This document shows positions 52,001 to 61,200 of a stretch of 64,000 bases of DNA, in pieces; the stretch's first letter is position 1; every line of letters starts with the position of its first letter. The DNA is from Gymnorhina tibicen. Taxonomy: Eukaryota > Chordata > Aves > Passeriformes > Artamidae. Both the position numbers and the translations under genes were made by a program. Where the stretch lies: NCBI GenBank assembly GCA_013399875.1, contig VXAZ01008023.1, positions 97,521 through 161,520 of the forward strand, written 5' to 3'. A model generated the notes under the pieces. The model saw nothing but the letters and a program-made list of their open reading frames with translations, did no database searches and had not been told where the DNA came from.

Positions 52001-53574
52001 CAAAGATTTGCTGATGTCTTTTAATTATAGACTTAAATAAAATTGAACCCAAATCTGTGTGGGTTTTGTATCTGGGTTTCTTAAATACTTTTGGTATTCA
52101 TTCTTTTGAGAAGAATTTTAGAGCAAAAGAAGACTCAGCACAGAAAATTGAGTCATTTTGTAATAATCCCACTTGCTAGAAGTTAAGACTCCTGAAATGT
52201 GTAATTAGAACTGATATTTTGTGTATTCTGGTCTGTAGCCTGCTTATCTTAAAATATGTTTTACTAACAAGTGTATGAAAATGGCTTACCATATAGAAGC
52301 TTTCGTCAGAAGCATTCTGGCCTTCACTTACTCCAACCCTCTATATTTACAGAATGGCTTGATAGAATACAATGTCTGCCTCATTCAGACAAGCAATGCA
52401 AATTTGCATTGGATTTAGGGTAGAATTAGTTTACCTAAACTCTGTTTAAATTTATAAATGCTTAAATTCCCATGTTGAATGAAGTGTGGGGAACTTGAGC
52501 CAATTTCTGTTGAAGGTGATGGGCATTTTGAATAGTTCAAAGATATTTGACCAAACTGTAGCTATGGTGATGGGCATTTTGAATAGTTCGAAGATATTTG
52601 ACCAAACTATGACTTTTGTGTCAATGCAACAAACTGAGCTCTCAAGGTTTCTTCCTCAGCTAACTTAGTATTACTTGCTTTTTCAGATAAGAAACAATAT
52701 CAGACACTATTTTGTTGAATCTCCTGCTGTTAAACTATGTTATGATATTGTAACATGGATGGCAACTCAAGCAGCAATAAGTTACACAGTCGTGCCATTT
52801 GTACTGCTCTCTGTAAAACCCTCTTTCACCTTTTACAGGTAAGCACATTCTACCTGTTTCCTTTTCTTTAACTTGGAATAGAAGTACTTTCAGTGGCAGA
52901 AGATTTCTGAAGCTATTTTAGTGATATAATTAAAGATAGATTTGTAGCTGAGCAAACTGTATTTCTGTTCTAGTGCTTGAACACAGTGTGTCTTGTGTAC
53001 GAAAAACCATAGAGTGCTCAACTTTTCCTGTCATAACAGACTTATTTTTCAGGAGGCAGGGAAAAAAACCTAACCAAAAGCATTTGACATTACTATATGC
53101 TGCTGGACTATTTTATAGCAAGACTAGATACTAACTTCTCAGAAATAACTTGTGAAAAAAGTTGAAAGCAGACTTCTGTTCACTTTACCCCTTGTTGCAG
53201 TACTAAATAGTGTGAGGGAAGACTTGAGTTCTGACTTTCCCCTTATTTTACTTTTCTTAAAGGAAATACTAATGTTTTCTTATCTTACATGCAAAGTATA
53301 TCTGTAAGAGTAGTCAGAGCTTTATTGATTTATTATTTGTTTGTTTTTTAGCTCCTGCTATTTCTGTCTTCATATTGCCAGCATCCTGGTGTTGTTGGTA
53401 TTTCCACTGAAAAGAACTCAAAAAGGAAGTAAAAAGCATGAAAGTGTCCAGCCCGCGTGGTCCAGAAAACTAGAAGAAGAAAGTCTTTTGCAAAAGAACA
53501 GTTATTCCACAACGAATAATAGTTTCAGTCAGAAACAAGAAATAACCTGCAGATATCAAGCATTAAAACAGTGA
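24911..53574 (+). CDS. MBOAT2: MBOAT2 lysophospholipid acyltransferase, 3' ten coding exons (gene is 5'-partial in the window)
   Basis: Ten exons joined by GT-AG junctions give one open frame of about 419 residues with no internal stop. It matches vertebrate MBOAT2 from about residue 101 (human numbering) to the stop, with inferred full length about 519 against 520 in human. Visible landmarks are the FDYGQYSADFSG segment, RMPSLLEYLSYNCNF, the AGPLCSYKDY motif, NNAAGFGFRGYD, the conserved Asn of DNWNIQ (about 342) and the catalytic His of SAIWHGVYPG (about 373), followed by hydrophobic membrane segments and a polar basic C-terminal tail ending ALKQ. From family knowledge, this multi-pass ER enzyme transfers acyl chains, preferably oleoyl, from acyl-CoA to lyso-phospholipids such as lyso-PE, lyso-PA and lyso-PC in the Lands cycle. 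The paralogue MBOAT1 is less similar (for example MBOAT1 lacks this NCNFMGILAGPLCSYKDYI stretch). Exons for residues 1-100 were not found. The coordinates span introns; see the exon entries. Confidence 0.96.
26520..26735 (+). mobile_element. CR1 LINE 3' end
   Basis: Contains CCTGGAGATATTCAAGGCCA, GGTTGGATGGGGCTCTGGGC, GATGATCTGCAAGGTCC and a terminal TTCCATGATTTATG. This is the + strand 3' end of CR1. It is a short 5'-truncated insertion. Confidence 0.85.
27062..27494 (+). mobile_element. Possible avian LTR
   Basis: The stretch opens TGTCGTGGTTTAGCGTAGCT and continues with TCACCCCGAGACAAGAG, resembling the 5' edge of a bird LTR family that starts TGTCGTGGTTTAG. No matching 3' edge or target duplication was identified. 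The right boundary is arbitrary, placed at the end of the adjoining A run. Confidence 0.4.
27654..27690. repeat. Perfect inverted repeat: 15-bp arms, 7-nt loop
   Basis: The left arm 27654-27668 (AGCTGTAGGACTGCC) is exactly complementary to the right arm 27676-27690 (GGCAGTCCTACAGCT) around the loop AACACCA. A further short A/T stem (27645-27649 with 27691-27695) can extend it across a 4-nt bulge. Transcribed with the intron, it would fold into a strong hairpin. Confidence 0.95.
28084..28160. repeat. G/T-rich low-complexity tract
   Basis: GTTT and TTTG units with G runs, the strand complement of the CAAA-type tracts elsewhere in the window. Confidence 0.75.
29011..29066 (+). CDS. MBOAT2: MBOAT2 coding exon (probably exon 5), residues about 132-151
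   Basis: A 56-bp exon with acceptor TAACAG and donor GTAAGA. It reads PMMIITQKITSLAFEIHD, one substitution (Phe for Cys) from the human segment. Its phases fit both neighbours: one base completes Gly at the start, and one base of the next Gly codon is at the end. Confidence 0.95.
29067..35670 (+). other. MBOAT2: MBOAT2 intron
   Basis: A GT-AG intron of about 6.6 kb, the largest complete one here. It contains a short CR1 3' end (31355-31432) and a small CTGT repeat (about 32286-32300). Otherwise it is AT-rich sequence in which I recognise no gene. Confidence 0.88.
31355..31432 (+). mobile_element. Short CR1 LINE 3' end
   Basis: CR1 3' UTR phrases: GATTTGGACTTGGTGATCC, TGGGTCCCTTCTAACTCAG and the terminal ATGCTGTGATTCTGT. 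Only the last ~80 bp of the element inserted or survived. Confidence 0.8.
35671..35725 (+). CDS. MBOAT2: MBOAT2 coding exon (probably exon 6), residues about 151-169
   Basis: A 55-bp exon with acceptor CCCTAG and donor GTAGGT. It reads GMFRKNEDLTPSQRCLAV, a hydrophilic loop that differs from mammals at several residues. Phase fits both neighbours. It is the least conserved short exon of the gene here, but its junctions and flanking frame leave little doubt. Confidence 0.93.
35726..36521 (+). other. MBOAT2: MBOAT2 intron
   Basis: A GT-AG intron of about 0.8 kb. No other feature is seen. Confidence 0.92.
36522..36705 (+). CDS. MBOAT2: MBOAT2 coding exon (probably exon 7), residues about 169-230
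   Basis: A 184-bp exon with acceptor TTACAG and donor GTAAGA. It carries RMPSLLEYLSYNCNFMGILA followed by GPLCSYKDYITFIEGRSY, the signature block of the MBOAT family before the active site. The polar stretch that follows (to DPSPN) is a variable loop that differs from mammals at a few sites. Confidence 0.97.
39793..39895. repeat. A/C-rich low-complexity tract
   Basis: Repeated CAAA, ACAC and CCAAAC units with few G or T, similar to the tract at 549-668. Confidence 0.7.
40487..40509. repeat. Hairpin with an all-T loop
   Basis: TGACCACA (40487-40494) pairs perfectly with TGTGGTCA (40502-40509) across seven T residues. Confidence 0.9.
42455..42647 (+). CDS. MBOAT2: MBOAT2 coding exon (probably exon 8), residues about 231-295
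   Basis: A 193-bp exon with acceptor TTTCAG and donor GTAAGT. It reads from IAVAQKLLICGLSLLFHM to LMAARPKYYFAWTL. It covers a membrane helix, the LPVEYNID loop and a second hydrophobic segment. The final base begins the Ala codon finished by the next exon. Confidence 0.97.
42648..44806 (+). other. MBOAT2: MBOAT2 intron
   Basis: A GT-AG intron of about 2.2 kb. Only AT-rich background was seen. Confidence 0.9.
44807..44910 (+). CDS. MBOAT2: MBOAT2 coding exon (probably exon 9), residues about 295-329
   Basis: A 104-bp exon with acceptor TTGCAG and a relatively weak donor, GTTTGT. It reads DAINNAAGFGFRGYDKNG and then RWDLISNLRIQQIE, the highly conserved stretch just before the active-site Asn. 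Confidence 0.96.
44911..45255 (+). other. MBOAT2: MBOAT2 short intron
   Basis: A GT-AG intron of 345 bp, the shortest in the window, with a weak GTTTGT donor. No other feature is seen. Confidence 0.92.
45256..45320 (+). CDS. MBOAT2: MBOAT2 coding exon (probably exon 10) with the conserved active-site Asn
   Basis: A 65-bp exon with acceptor TTTACAG and donor GTATTT. It reads FSTSFKMFLDNWNIQTALWL. The Asn of the NWN motif (about residue 342 in human-like numbering) is the invariant Asn of MBOAT enzymes. The exon ends two bases into an Arg codon. Confidence 0.96.
46931..47005. repeat. Imperfect 30-bp direct repeat, 45-bp period
   Basis: The segments 46931-46960 and 46976-47005 share AATATTTAA-GTAGATCATAA--CACAGCA with three differences, separated by a 15-bp spacer of AATTC-type sequence. 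Confidence 0.9.
47101..47406 (-). CDS. Unrecognised open frame or possible terminal exon, antisense inside an MBOAT2 intron
   Basis: I do not recognise this protein. The minus-strand frame runs from an in-frame TGA just upstream of the ATG at 47406 down to TAA at 47101-47103 (101 codons plus stop). Unlike the chance frames around it, its C-terminal two-thirds is strongly charged and soluble-looking, for example KNPGKDLEGLRRSTPSTLRR, then EVWKEFRIEQQEPRRF and DGFFRKEKEQAEGT, with little Leu/Phe/Cys excess despite the AT-rich setting. A candidate acceptor (ATTACAG, just before 47371) would make it a 271-bp terminal exon, but its pyrimidine tract is poor. An ATTAAA hexamer on the minus strand at 46935-46940 could serve for polyadenylation. 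It could equally be an old retrocopy piece or chance. Confidence 0.3.
   Translation of the reverse strand: MNSRLLLQKNYRYNTLSNTSQYYPKKIMITNPLLLINSASKNPGKDLEGLRRSTPSTLRRQEVWKEFRIEQQEPRRFCERDQRQMGLDGFFRKEKEQAEGT
50069..50201 (+). CDS. MBOAT2: MBOAT2 coding exon (probably exon 11) with the catalytic His
   Basis: A 133-bp exon with acceptor GCTAG and donor GTAAGT. It carries VCYERATFSPTIQTFILSAI followed by WHGVYPGYYLTFLTG. The His of WHG (about residue 373) is the catalytic base shared by MBOAT acyltransferases. It is intact, so the enzyme is predicted to be active. Confidence 0.97.
52394..52411. promoter_or_regulatory. 18-bp perfect palindrome of two overlapping POU octamer motifs
   Basis: The palindrome CAATGCAAATTTGCATTG holds ATGCAAAT at 52396-52403 and its inverse ATTTGCAT at 52402-52409, sharing two bases. 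ATGCAAAT is the classical octamer bound by POU factors. Regulatory use here is inferred only. Confidence 0.4.
52515..52609. repeat. 51-bp near-perfect tandem duplication
   Basis: The unit starting GGTGATGGGCATTTTGAATA at 52515 recurs at 52566 with a single base difference over 44 bp (TTCAAAG against TTCGAAG). The second copy ends 77 bp before the acceptor of the 52687 exon. Confidence 0.95.
52687..52838 (+). CDS. MBOAT2: MBOAT2 coding exon (probably exon 12), residues about 396-446
   Basis: A 152-bp exon with acceptor TTTCAG and donor GTAAGC. It reads from IRNNIRHYFVESPAVKLCYD through ISYTVVPFVLLSVKPSFTFY and covers the penultimate membrane segment. It differs from mammals mainly at the loop residues. 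Confidence 0.96.
52839..53351 (+). other. MBOAT2: MBOAT2 last intron
   Basis: A GT-AG intron of 513 bp before the terminal coding exon. No other feature is seen. Confidence 0.92.
53352..53574 (+). CDS. MBOAT2: MBOAT2 terminal coding exon and stop
   Basis: The acceptor is TTTTTAG, and the TGA stop is at 53572-53574. The exon gives the last membrane helix (CYFCLHIASILVLLVFPLK) and then a polar, Lys/Ser/Gln-rich cytosolic tail that diverges from mammals but keeps the STTNN and Gln-Glu-Ile landmarks and ends ALKQ, like human SLKQ. The length matches the mammalian tail within one or two residues. Confidence 0.95.
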
Positions 53575-54358
53575 TTGAGGAAATACTATGATGAATATAT
53601 TTTGTATGTTTTCAGAAACCCATTTTTAGCACCTTTTAAAGGGGTTTGTATTTGTTTGCAAAGATATTTCGTAAGAAAAGAATGCATTACCTAGGAAAAT
53701 CACATACAATAGCAAGACTGGAAACAAAACAAATTAACCCCTCCCATGCCATGTCCCTGTGGGTCACGCCTTATATGAAGATATTACCATTATTTCAATG
53801 GGCACTCAGGACTTGCAACGTATGTCCATAGGGTCATATGTGTGCCCTTTGCTGAATGTACGTTGTGTATCCCAAGGCACTGATGGGGTGGAACAAAATT
53901 GTGTCAATCTAGGATTAACAAATGGAAATAAATTTTTCCAACTGAATGACTTGCCTTAAACCCTCTATTTACTGAAATATTGTTTCTAAGTGGGTATTTC
54001 AAGTTTGATTTTATGTGGAAAGTGTTTCAAATATATAACACTATGTGCTATGAAGAAGATAAAAATAGGAAATAAAAAGTCACTAGAAGACTTCGGAATC
54101 TTTCAAAGGGAATTGCAATAAGCATCTCAGTATTTCGAGGGTTTTCTTAAAGTATCTCAAACTATTTGAGTACAACACAGAACTGTAAACACTGATGCCA
54201 AATTATAGTTAGGTTTCTTTGATAAAGAGTATAATTACTCTGAATGGATTAAAATGGCCCTTCTGAATGGATTAAAAACACCTCAAGATTTACCTTTTCC
54301 AGGGATTGATAGCTCTAATGTAGGTTTCTTTTACTTTAAAGTACCTAAACCCAATAAA
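53575..54358 (+). other. MBOAT2: Probable MBOAT2 3' UTR with candidate polyadenylation signals
   Basis: AT-rich sequence following the stop codon. AATAAA hexamers lie at 53927-53932, 54071-54076 and 54353-54358, any of which could end a transcript. The true end is not determinable from sequence alone, and the UTR could extend several kilobases further. Confidence 0.55.
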
Positions 54359-57300
54359 ACACTGCCAAGTGGGATTTGCAGCCAGAGGGGGAAAGGCAGC
54401 CACGAGGCACAGAAAACAACATGCAAGCACTGGGATTTCAATGAAAGTGCAGTTTTGCCCTTAAATACCAGAAATACATGTTCTAGAATAGAACTGTTTT
54501 ACAAAAAGTGATTTTTAATACTTAAAGTTGTTTTGAATTTTAAGGCATCAGTTAGTTGATGATGCTTTCAGTATAAAATAGCAAAATTACCTTGAAGCTC
54601 CTGCACACAGGTAGTCAAACATGAAATGACTATCATAACCAGTTTCTGTATGCTTGATAATTGATGAACCTTTATCCAAAGAAGTGTGTGAATTTGAAGA
54701 AAAGCTTTTTCTTTGAATTAGAATTTTAGATGCAAATTTCATGTCATATTTCTGGGTAACATAATGAAAGAAAGAAATCCTTCAGAATATCTGACTGTCT
54801 GAATTATGGAAGTGTGTCAAGGAAACAATGCAGTGGTTATATCTATTCCTGACCATTTATTGTGATGATGGTCAGTGCTAGAGTACTATTGTTAAAGGGC
54901 TACATTTTAATTGCATATATTCTGTATTTTCTTATAATTTTTTTAAGTAAACACAAATTGTTTATCCATGTGGGGTTTATTTTTAATTTTAAACCAGATA
55001 CAAAGTAACACCAGAGAAAAATTATGCAGCTGGTTGATTAATAACTAACAAATGATTGAGAAAATTCTGTCACAATATTTTGAAACTTAAAGTTTTCATC
55101 AAATATCTAGCACCAGTTGGATGAGTATTCTTACTACCAGAAGTGCAATGATGGTCCTCAGCTTTGGGGATATTGCCATGCAAAAATCATCACAGTACTC
55201 CCTAAAGAACCAGACCCTAAGTTGGGTCAGAGTTGTTTTCTTGCTGACATAACTCTGTGTCTGGCCCTCAGCTCCTTTCCTAAAATTCCAGGAGGAGGAG
55301 ACCATAACTCCCCATATATGTAGGTTAGTACTAATAAATCTACTCAGAAAGGGGGAACTGAATATGAAATCAGAGTGGATGAGTCTGTTTAGATGAGCAG
55401 GGATGTTAATTGTTTCAGTGACAGCTGTATTATCTTTAAGATAAAATAATCTGACTTCTAAATCCTTACTTTGATTGCCCAGGTAAACTTCCCCTTTTAT
55501 GGGATTGCGGTTGTCATATGCCTCTTTGACACCACATTATGGTTTTCTTGTTGTTAATAAGTAAGGGCATGCTAGTTTGTTTGATCATTCTTGTAAGATA
55601 CAGAATCAGGAAAGACATTTTTTTGCTTTCTGTACTTGAAGGGAAATTTACATAAAAGAAAAAATGAGTTTTGCACATTTCTGGGTGGGTAAGTAGAAAT
55701 ATGGTTGATTCTTTCAGCATTTGTTACTCTTGAACATAAATTCATCTTATTGGTGCAGTCTCCAAATCGATTCAGACAAACACTTTTGGATGCCAGTATA
55801 ATGTTCTGGTTTCCTATTTACGTTTTGGTACTCTTGTTTTATTGTTTCGGCATGTGTGCCCATGTGTGCTATGGAGGCTTACTAATTCTTCTTAATGAAA
55901 TACGGAAACAGTTGTAAGGGCTCCCAGAAAATAAGCAGGTTTAGGGTAGTGCAGACTGGTACTTCAGTGTGAACGAATACAGTTTTGTTCAGAACTTTTG
56001 TATATAGGGAAGCTGAAACAACTAAGAAAATACATTCATACTTTCACTGGGCACAGGTGGCAAAATACAGGTTTCAGAATTGGACATGACTTTTAAAATT
56101 ATTTGAACTCATTAAGTAATTGCAACACAAGAAAATTATGACAATTAATTCTGCACAGAATTTAAGTATAGTGTCCTAGAACTTACCCTGTAAATGCTGT
56201 TGTTAAATACGCTGTTGTTAAAAATCTGCTCTTCACGCAAATGAATTCTCTTGGGGACTATTGAAAGAAGTGTTTTGTTTTAATGGTAACACTCTTATTT
56301 TAGTCAAACTGGGGTTTTGATGTTTCTTTCCCTGTGCTTTACTCGTTTTCTGCCTTGCTATCACACTGGATCCTTTTTATCCATTCAATCAGAAAGTCAA
56401 GAGCAGCCAGCCCCAAAGCTTTAGATAATTTTTAGGTTTTACACACATTATTTGATAATACTGAGTTTGAAAGGATGGCAGTGATTACTATTGCTCTTCC
56501 TGAGAAAAATTGTAGAAAGTATATTTCCTATATATGTTTTGGACATGGAGGAAACATGGTTTTAAGTATTTTTTCACTTATTAACTAATGTATATCCAAA
56601 AGGTAAAAGTGTTTCCTGTATTGCAGATCAGCACACTATGAAAAGTAAATACAACATATCATTCATAATTTTATGGTGCTTTGCAGATATTTGCCTATTG
56701 TGAACAGTTCATTCAGGCACTTAATGAGTTAATGTTAGTTAGTAAATGTAGTCACCCTGATAGTAACTATTTGCTTGCTTAACCTTTTTTAACTTTTATG
56801 ATTCTGTATTAATGAGACAGATATATATTATATATTTAAATAATACTTTCAGTGGTGCCCACTACTGTTGTAATCAAAAAGGCTGTGTTAGCTCTGCAGT
56901 TACAGATATGTCCTTCTTATTCAGGAAACTTATTCTTCCCTGGCCATTCCTTAAGTTGACATGTAGACAAGATTTCAATAATTGGTGACATTTGAAAATG
57001 TATTACATCTAAAAATATTGGTATGCGTTTCAATATGCGTTTGGGTTACAAATCACACTTTAGTGAGAAGACCATGAAGAGACCTTAGTATATTCCCTGC
57101 TCTACACTGACATATGGTGTAAGATATACAATGTAGTATATTATTTATTAGAAGAATATTACACTTAAAAAACTTGTTCTGTTTCCCCCAGGGGAATAAG
57201 TAATATTAATATAAATGCTAGGCTCGTATGACAGGATGCACACTAGGTAGTTTTGCCTCTTTTGATGGCATTGATTTGGATAGTGGTAAAATGTCCTCTG

Positions 57301-57976
57301 ATGCAGAGGAGATGTTTGAGATCATAACCTCCTGTCTAATTCATATCAAAAGTAATATTAACAGAATCTAGATTTTTTTCTCTCAGAAGCTTTGCAAACA
57401 AATTGTTGACAATTTGTTTAAATACGTGGTCAAATGTGTCTTCACGTTTGCATACAAATGTGTAACTGTTGCTTAGATGTAAACTTTCACATGTTCAACT
57501 TTATAAGTTGGCCTTGAAAGATAAAGAAATTTAAAAGCACAAGTTACTGTAATTCAGGCTTTCATTTCCCTTATCTTTAAGTCTTTCACTTTGTAATTCT
57601 CCTTGAATTCTGAAATCAGGCTTGAGAATTTAATTTTCATTAAAATTTTGAAATACTACCATCTATGTTGAAAAGTGATCAATGTTAGAAAAACAGATGA
57701 AATAAATGAAAGATTTTAATATGATACAGATTCTATGTATAAAAAATACAGATTAGTTCTGTGCTGATTCATCACAGCATTTCACTACATGATTAACCTT
57801 TATGTATTTATTTAGATCCAGTAATACTCTGAACTGCACTTGATGTTTTTTAATTTTCCTGTTTAAAAACCAATTGACAATAAGTACTTTAAAAATTAGT
57901 TGTCAGTAAGTACTTTAATAAGTATTTAAATGCTATTCTGAATAAGTAAGCAGACACTAGTGGGTTGAGCCTACTC
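54359..57976. other. Downstream AT-rich DNA (extended 3' UTR or intergenic)
   Basis: No recognised gene. A perfect 11-bp inverted repeat lies at 57396-57419. Open frames such as those near 55117-55323 and 55705-55917 have no family I know and no clear splice context. Confidence 0.5.
57396..57419. repeat. Perfect 11-bp inverted repeat
   Basis: AAACAAATTGT (57396-57406) is mirrored by ACAATTTGTTT (57409-57419) with two bases between. The palindrome is AT-rich. Confidence 0.92.
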
Positions 57977-58228
57977 TCATAAGATTACCAGATCTGTCTG
58001 CATCTCAGCTAGTTTGCACTGTCGGTCTTCATCTTCTTCCCAGTCACGGTGGAAAAGGATGGCAGTGGAGAAGTCTCTAGTCAGAATGTGTCCCATCTGT
58101 GGCTGGAAGGGTTTGCCACACCGTTCCTGCAGGGAGCTAACCCTATGTGCAGAGCTTGACAGAGGTTCTACTTGCTTCTGACCCAGGCTGCAGCTGCTCT
58201 CTGCTACATCTAGCTGGATTTTTGACAT
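57977..58228 (-). CDS. Unrecognised small open frame, possible first coding exon of an antisense gene
   Basis: I do not recognise it. The minus-strand frame begins with ATG at 58226-58228 in a favourable context (AACATGT, A at -3). An in-frame TAA lies a few codons upstream, so this ATG would be the start. It runs 83 codons to TGA at 57977-57979. It is GC-richer than its surroundings and rich in Asp, Glu, Gln and Ser, for example SSLQERCGKPFQPQMG, then FSTAILFHRDWEEDEDRQ and LAEMQTDLVIL. Near the end there is a possible donor (CTG|GTAATC), so the real exon could be spliced onward before the stop. It could also be an independent micro-protein, an ancient retrocopy or chance. Confidence 0.3.
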   Translation of the reverse strand: MSKIQLDVAESSCSLGQKQVEPLSSSAHRVSSLQERCGKPFQPQMGHILTRDFSTAILFHRDWEEDEDRQCKLAEMQTDLVIL

Positions 58229-61200
58229 GTTTGCTGTCTTAACTTAGATATTTTGCAAACACCATGAAATCCAGGCATCCACAAAGTCACCCTGCAAAGT
58301 TGCAATTACAAATACTGCAATACTTGCTTATTACGGTCAAAACTAAATGAAAAAAAAAGATTTCTTATAAACTTGTTTCAGAATGGGCTTTTTGTAGTTT
58401 TTTTACAAAATCTAACCATCAAATGTATAAATTTTGGTCACATTAAATATTTAAAACATAATTTTGCTCAGTTTAGGTATACAAACGTGCAAAAGTAAAT
58501 TTTGCCATTTATCATCATTTGTGCATTAGCCGTGTGTCCAGTGACTTAAACCTGGTCTTGGTTTTAGATGATTCTAGATTTTCTGAACCCATGTGCATAT
58601 CCATACAAACATCATGTAAACTTTGAATTGACAAACTGTCATTACATATAATGTACGTAAATACACTTAAAACAGCTTATATCAATATTCAGATGAGGCT
58701 GGTGTTGAGCCCTCCAGTTGTACATTACAGCTGAAGGGTGTGGGGCTCTGTTCTCAGAGTTACGTGAGCTTCCTGCTTCCTAAAGTGAAAACAGAATCTG
58801 TTGGTTGCACTTTAAGTGGCAAGTAAAGGCTTCTTTCACACTGTTGCAAAACCAACTTTTATAGGTTATTCTGCTGCAGGCTATGATAGAAAACTTGACT
58901 TCAGACTGAGATCTGAGGTAGGGCCACTTCTGGAGGAAAGTTTTTGTATTACTAGTGACTCAGTCCAGCACCTTATTCAAACAAACCTCTTGGCAAAAGA
59001 GACCTCTGCACAATCTTCTTTCTTCCTTTTGTTCTCTAAGGGAGAAGTACCCCAGGCTGGATTTTCACTTAGGTTTCATATGTCTTATGAACAGATAGCT
59101 GTGGTCCATGCTCTAGCCAGATTAGACTTGAAAATTGGGACGATGTAATCTTAAACAAAAAATAGAGAAATAGGATGCCTAGAGACTGGTAATCAGAAAA
59201 GTGCAACACTGCGTATCAAAGGTGCAGCAATTATCACAATAAGTTAAAGAGTATTTGCCTATGCATCTTTTGCCTTTCTCTGTGTTTTTCAGTTCTCTTT
59301 ACATCTTTTCTTTGTACCTTCTTTTGTCCGGTGGTGTTGACTATTTCTATGAAGAATCTGCTGATGTGTCTTACTGTGACAAAGGTGTCAAAATGCTACA
59401 ATAGAAATTAGGTAGTTACTCTTAAATCCCAGACCTCAGATGTGTTCTAGATCAGTTAGAAGAGAACGTTCAAAATGTATTGGATGAAAAATAGTGTAAG
59501 ATGGGTAATATAGCATTATTTGAAGATGTTGTAATAAGTTATTCAATTTAAGAATTTAAAATACGGAACTTTATTCTTTCCTGCCTTGGTTACACATTCA
59601 AGGGAATAGTTTTACCTCAATGCAGAAGTAGTTATGCCTCCAACCACCTGTATGTTAAGGTGAGAGAACACCCCTAAAAGTGGATAGCTACAGTATTCCT
59701 AAATTTGCCTTTCCTGGTTCAGATTATAATACATTGTCAGTGAATTTCATTTTTATTATTCCAAAATATATATTTTTTAAAAAGTGTTATTTTTCAACAG
59801 ATCCATAAACTAAGTGTTGGTGTATGGTAAAATTAAAATACCACTGTTAGTTACACTGTGATTGTGATATTTTAATAATTACTTATTTCTAATTTGTCTC
59901 AGCAGTGCTGCAGAAGCAGCATGCTGTTATGTTTTAAAGGTGTTTTTAACTTGCCTATAAATGTTCTTTTCTAATTTGTGTCTTTAAATCTGATTAAACT
60001 GTAGTTTAAAAAAAATGTACTTGTTTTTCTAAATTCTTTGGTGTCTGTCTTTAATGAGTGCTAAAGAACAAAATTATTTTAATGCAGTTTCTCCTCTTAG
60101 ATTGCTAAATATACATTGCATGCATTTACACTGTTATTTTGAATGTTCTACTTCAAAATTGCTTTTATTTAATTTGTTTTCTAGAGCTTATATAAAAGTA
60201 TATGCATATAATTATTTTTCAGTAGAGCTGGTAGACAGTATTTCAAGTCTAGCCTGTTGTTACTTGGGAAAGGTGCTTAAGCAGTTTAAACCCTCCATCT
60301 CAGAGCATATTGCTGCCCGATGAGCGCTGCTTCTGGATATGACAACTGGGGTATTTTTAGCTTGAGAAATGGAAACCTCATAACTGGGAAATCAAACTCT
60401 GTGCTTTGAAAAGCTGCTGCTTTAATTGACGGTTCCAAAGAAGCAGGGCTAAATGTGTACCATGTATATGCATGTATATGCACATTTTTTTTCTTTTTGA
60501 GACTTGACTACCAGGACTCTGCTAAGGCAGTTTCTGTTGGCTGGTGACAGTATGTCAGAGCTGACTGAGAATCCTGGACCTGCAGGTTTTTACTGTGTGA
60601 GCTTAGGTTATTAGAGAAAAGAAGGGATGTGTCACTACTAAAGAGGAGCGGTTTCCATCATTTCCTGTCTCACACTGAATCACTTTCTCTCTTCTTTTGA
60701 TCTGGTATTAATTCCAGTTCAGTACAAACTTTGTAAAGACTGTAACTTTTTGAAGACATCTTCATACAGATCTCTTTCTGCCAGGGGTCCAACCCTAGAG
60801 GAATATGGAATCTGTGGTGTTCTCTTGAAAGGCCCTACTGTAGCAATGGCATTTTTGAGCCTTGTGTGTTTAGCATTCTCTTTTAGCAATCTGTATTACA
60901 GGAGATGAAAATACTTGCCATTCCAGTACAAAGGACTACAGATGCAATTTTAGAAGCTCTGGTAAATGTTGCCATTTTAACCAGAAGTTAGGCTGCAATG
61001 GAAATGGCCTTCTCAAATACGCATTCACAACAGAGTCAGTCATGAGTATGAAGTGTCCTCATGAACCAAACATTGCTGCATTTAGTGAAAAACTCATTTG
61101 AAGAGATTAAAATAAAACACAGCTTTCTGCTACTAAGTGTTGTAAATTGTTAAGGTACTGCACAGAAAAAGTCATGATTAAGGGCATCCTGGAGCCAGCA

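Larger units (their letters stand above)
50202..52686 (+). other. MBOAT2: MBOAT2 intron
   Basis: A GT-AG intron of about 2.5 kb. It carries the octamer palindrome at 52394-52411 and a 51-bp tandem duplication at 52515-52609, both close to its 3' end. Confidence 0.9.

Noticed and set aside
55705..55917. 70-codon + frame with a hydrophobic helix
   Set aside because: AT-rich DNA readily encodes Leu/Phe/Val runs. It lies beyond the MBOAT2 stop and matches no family I know.
58816..59148. 110-codon + strand frame
   Set aside because: No recognisable family and a chance-like composition. It could be a UTR frame, but I found no supporting signal.
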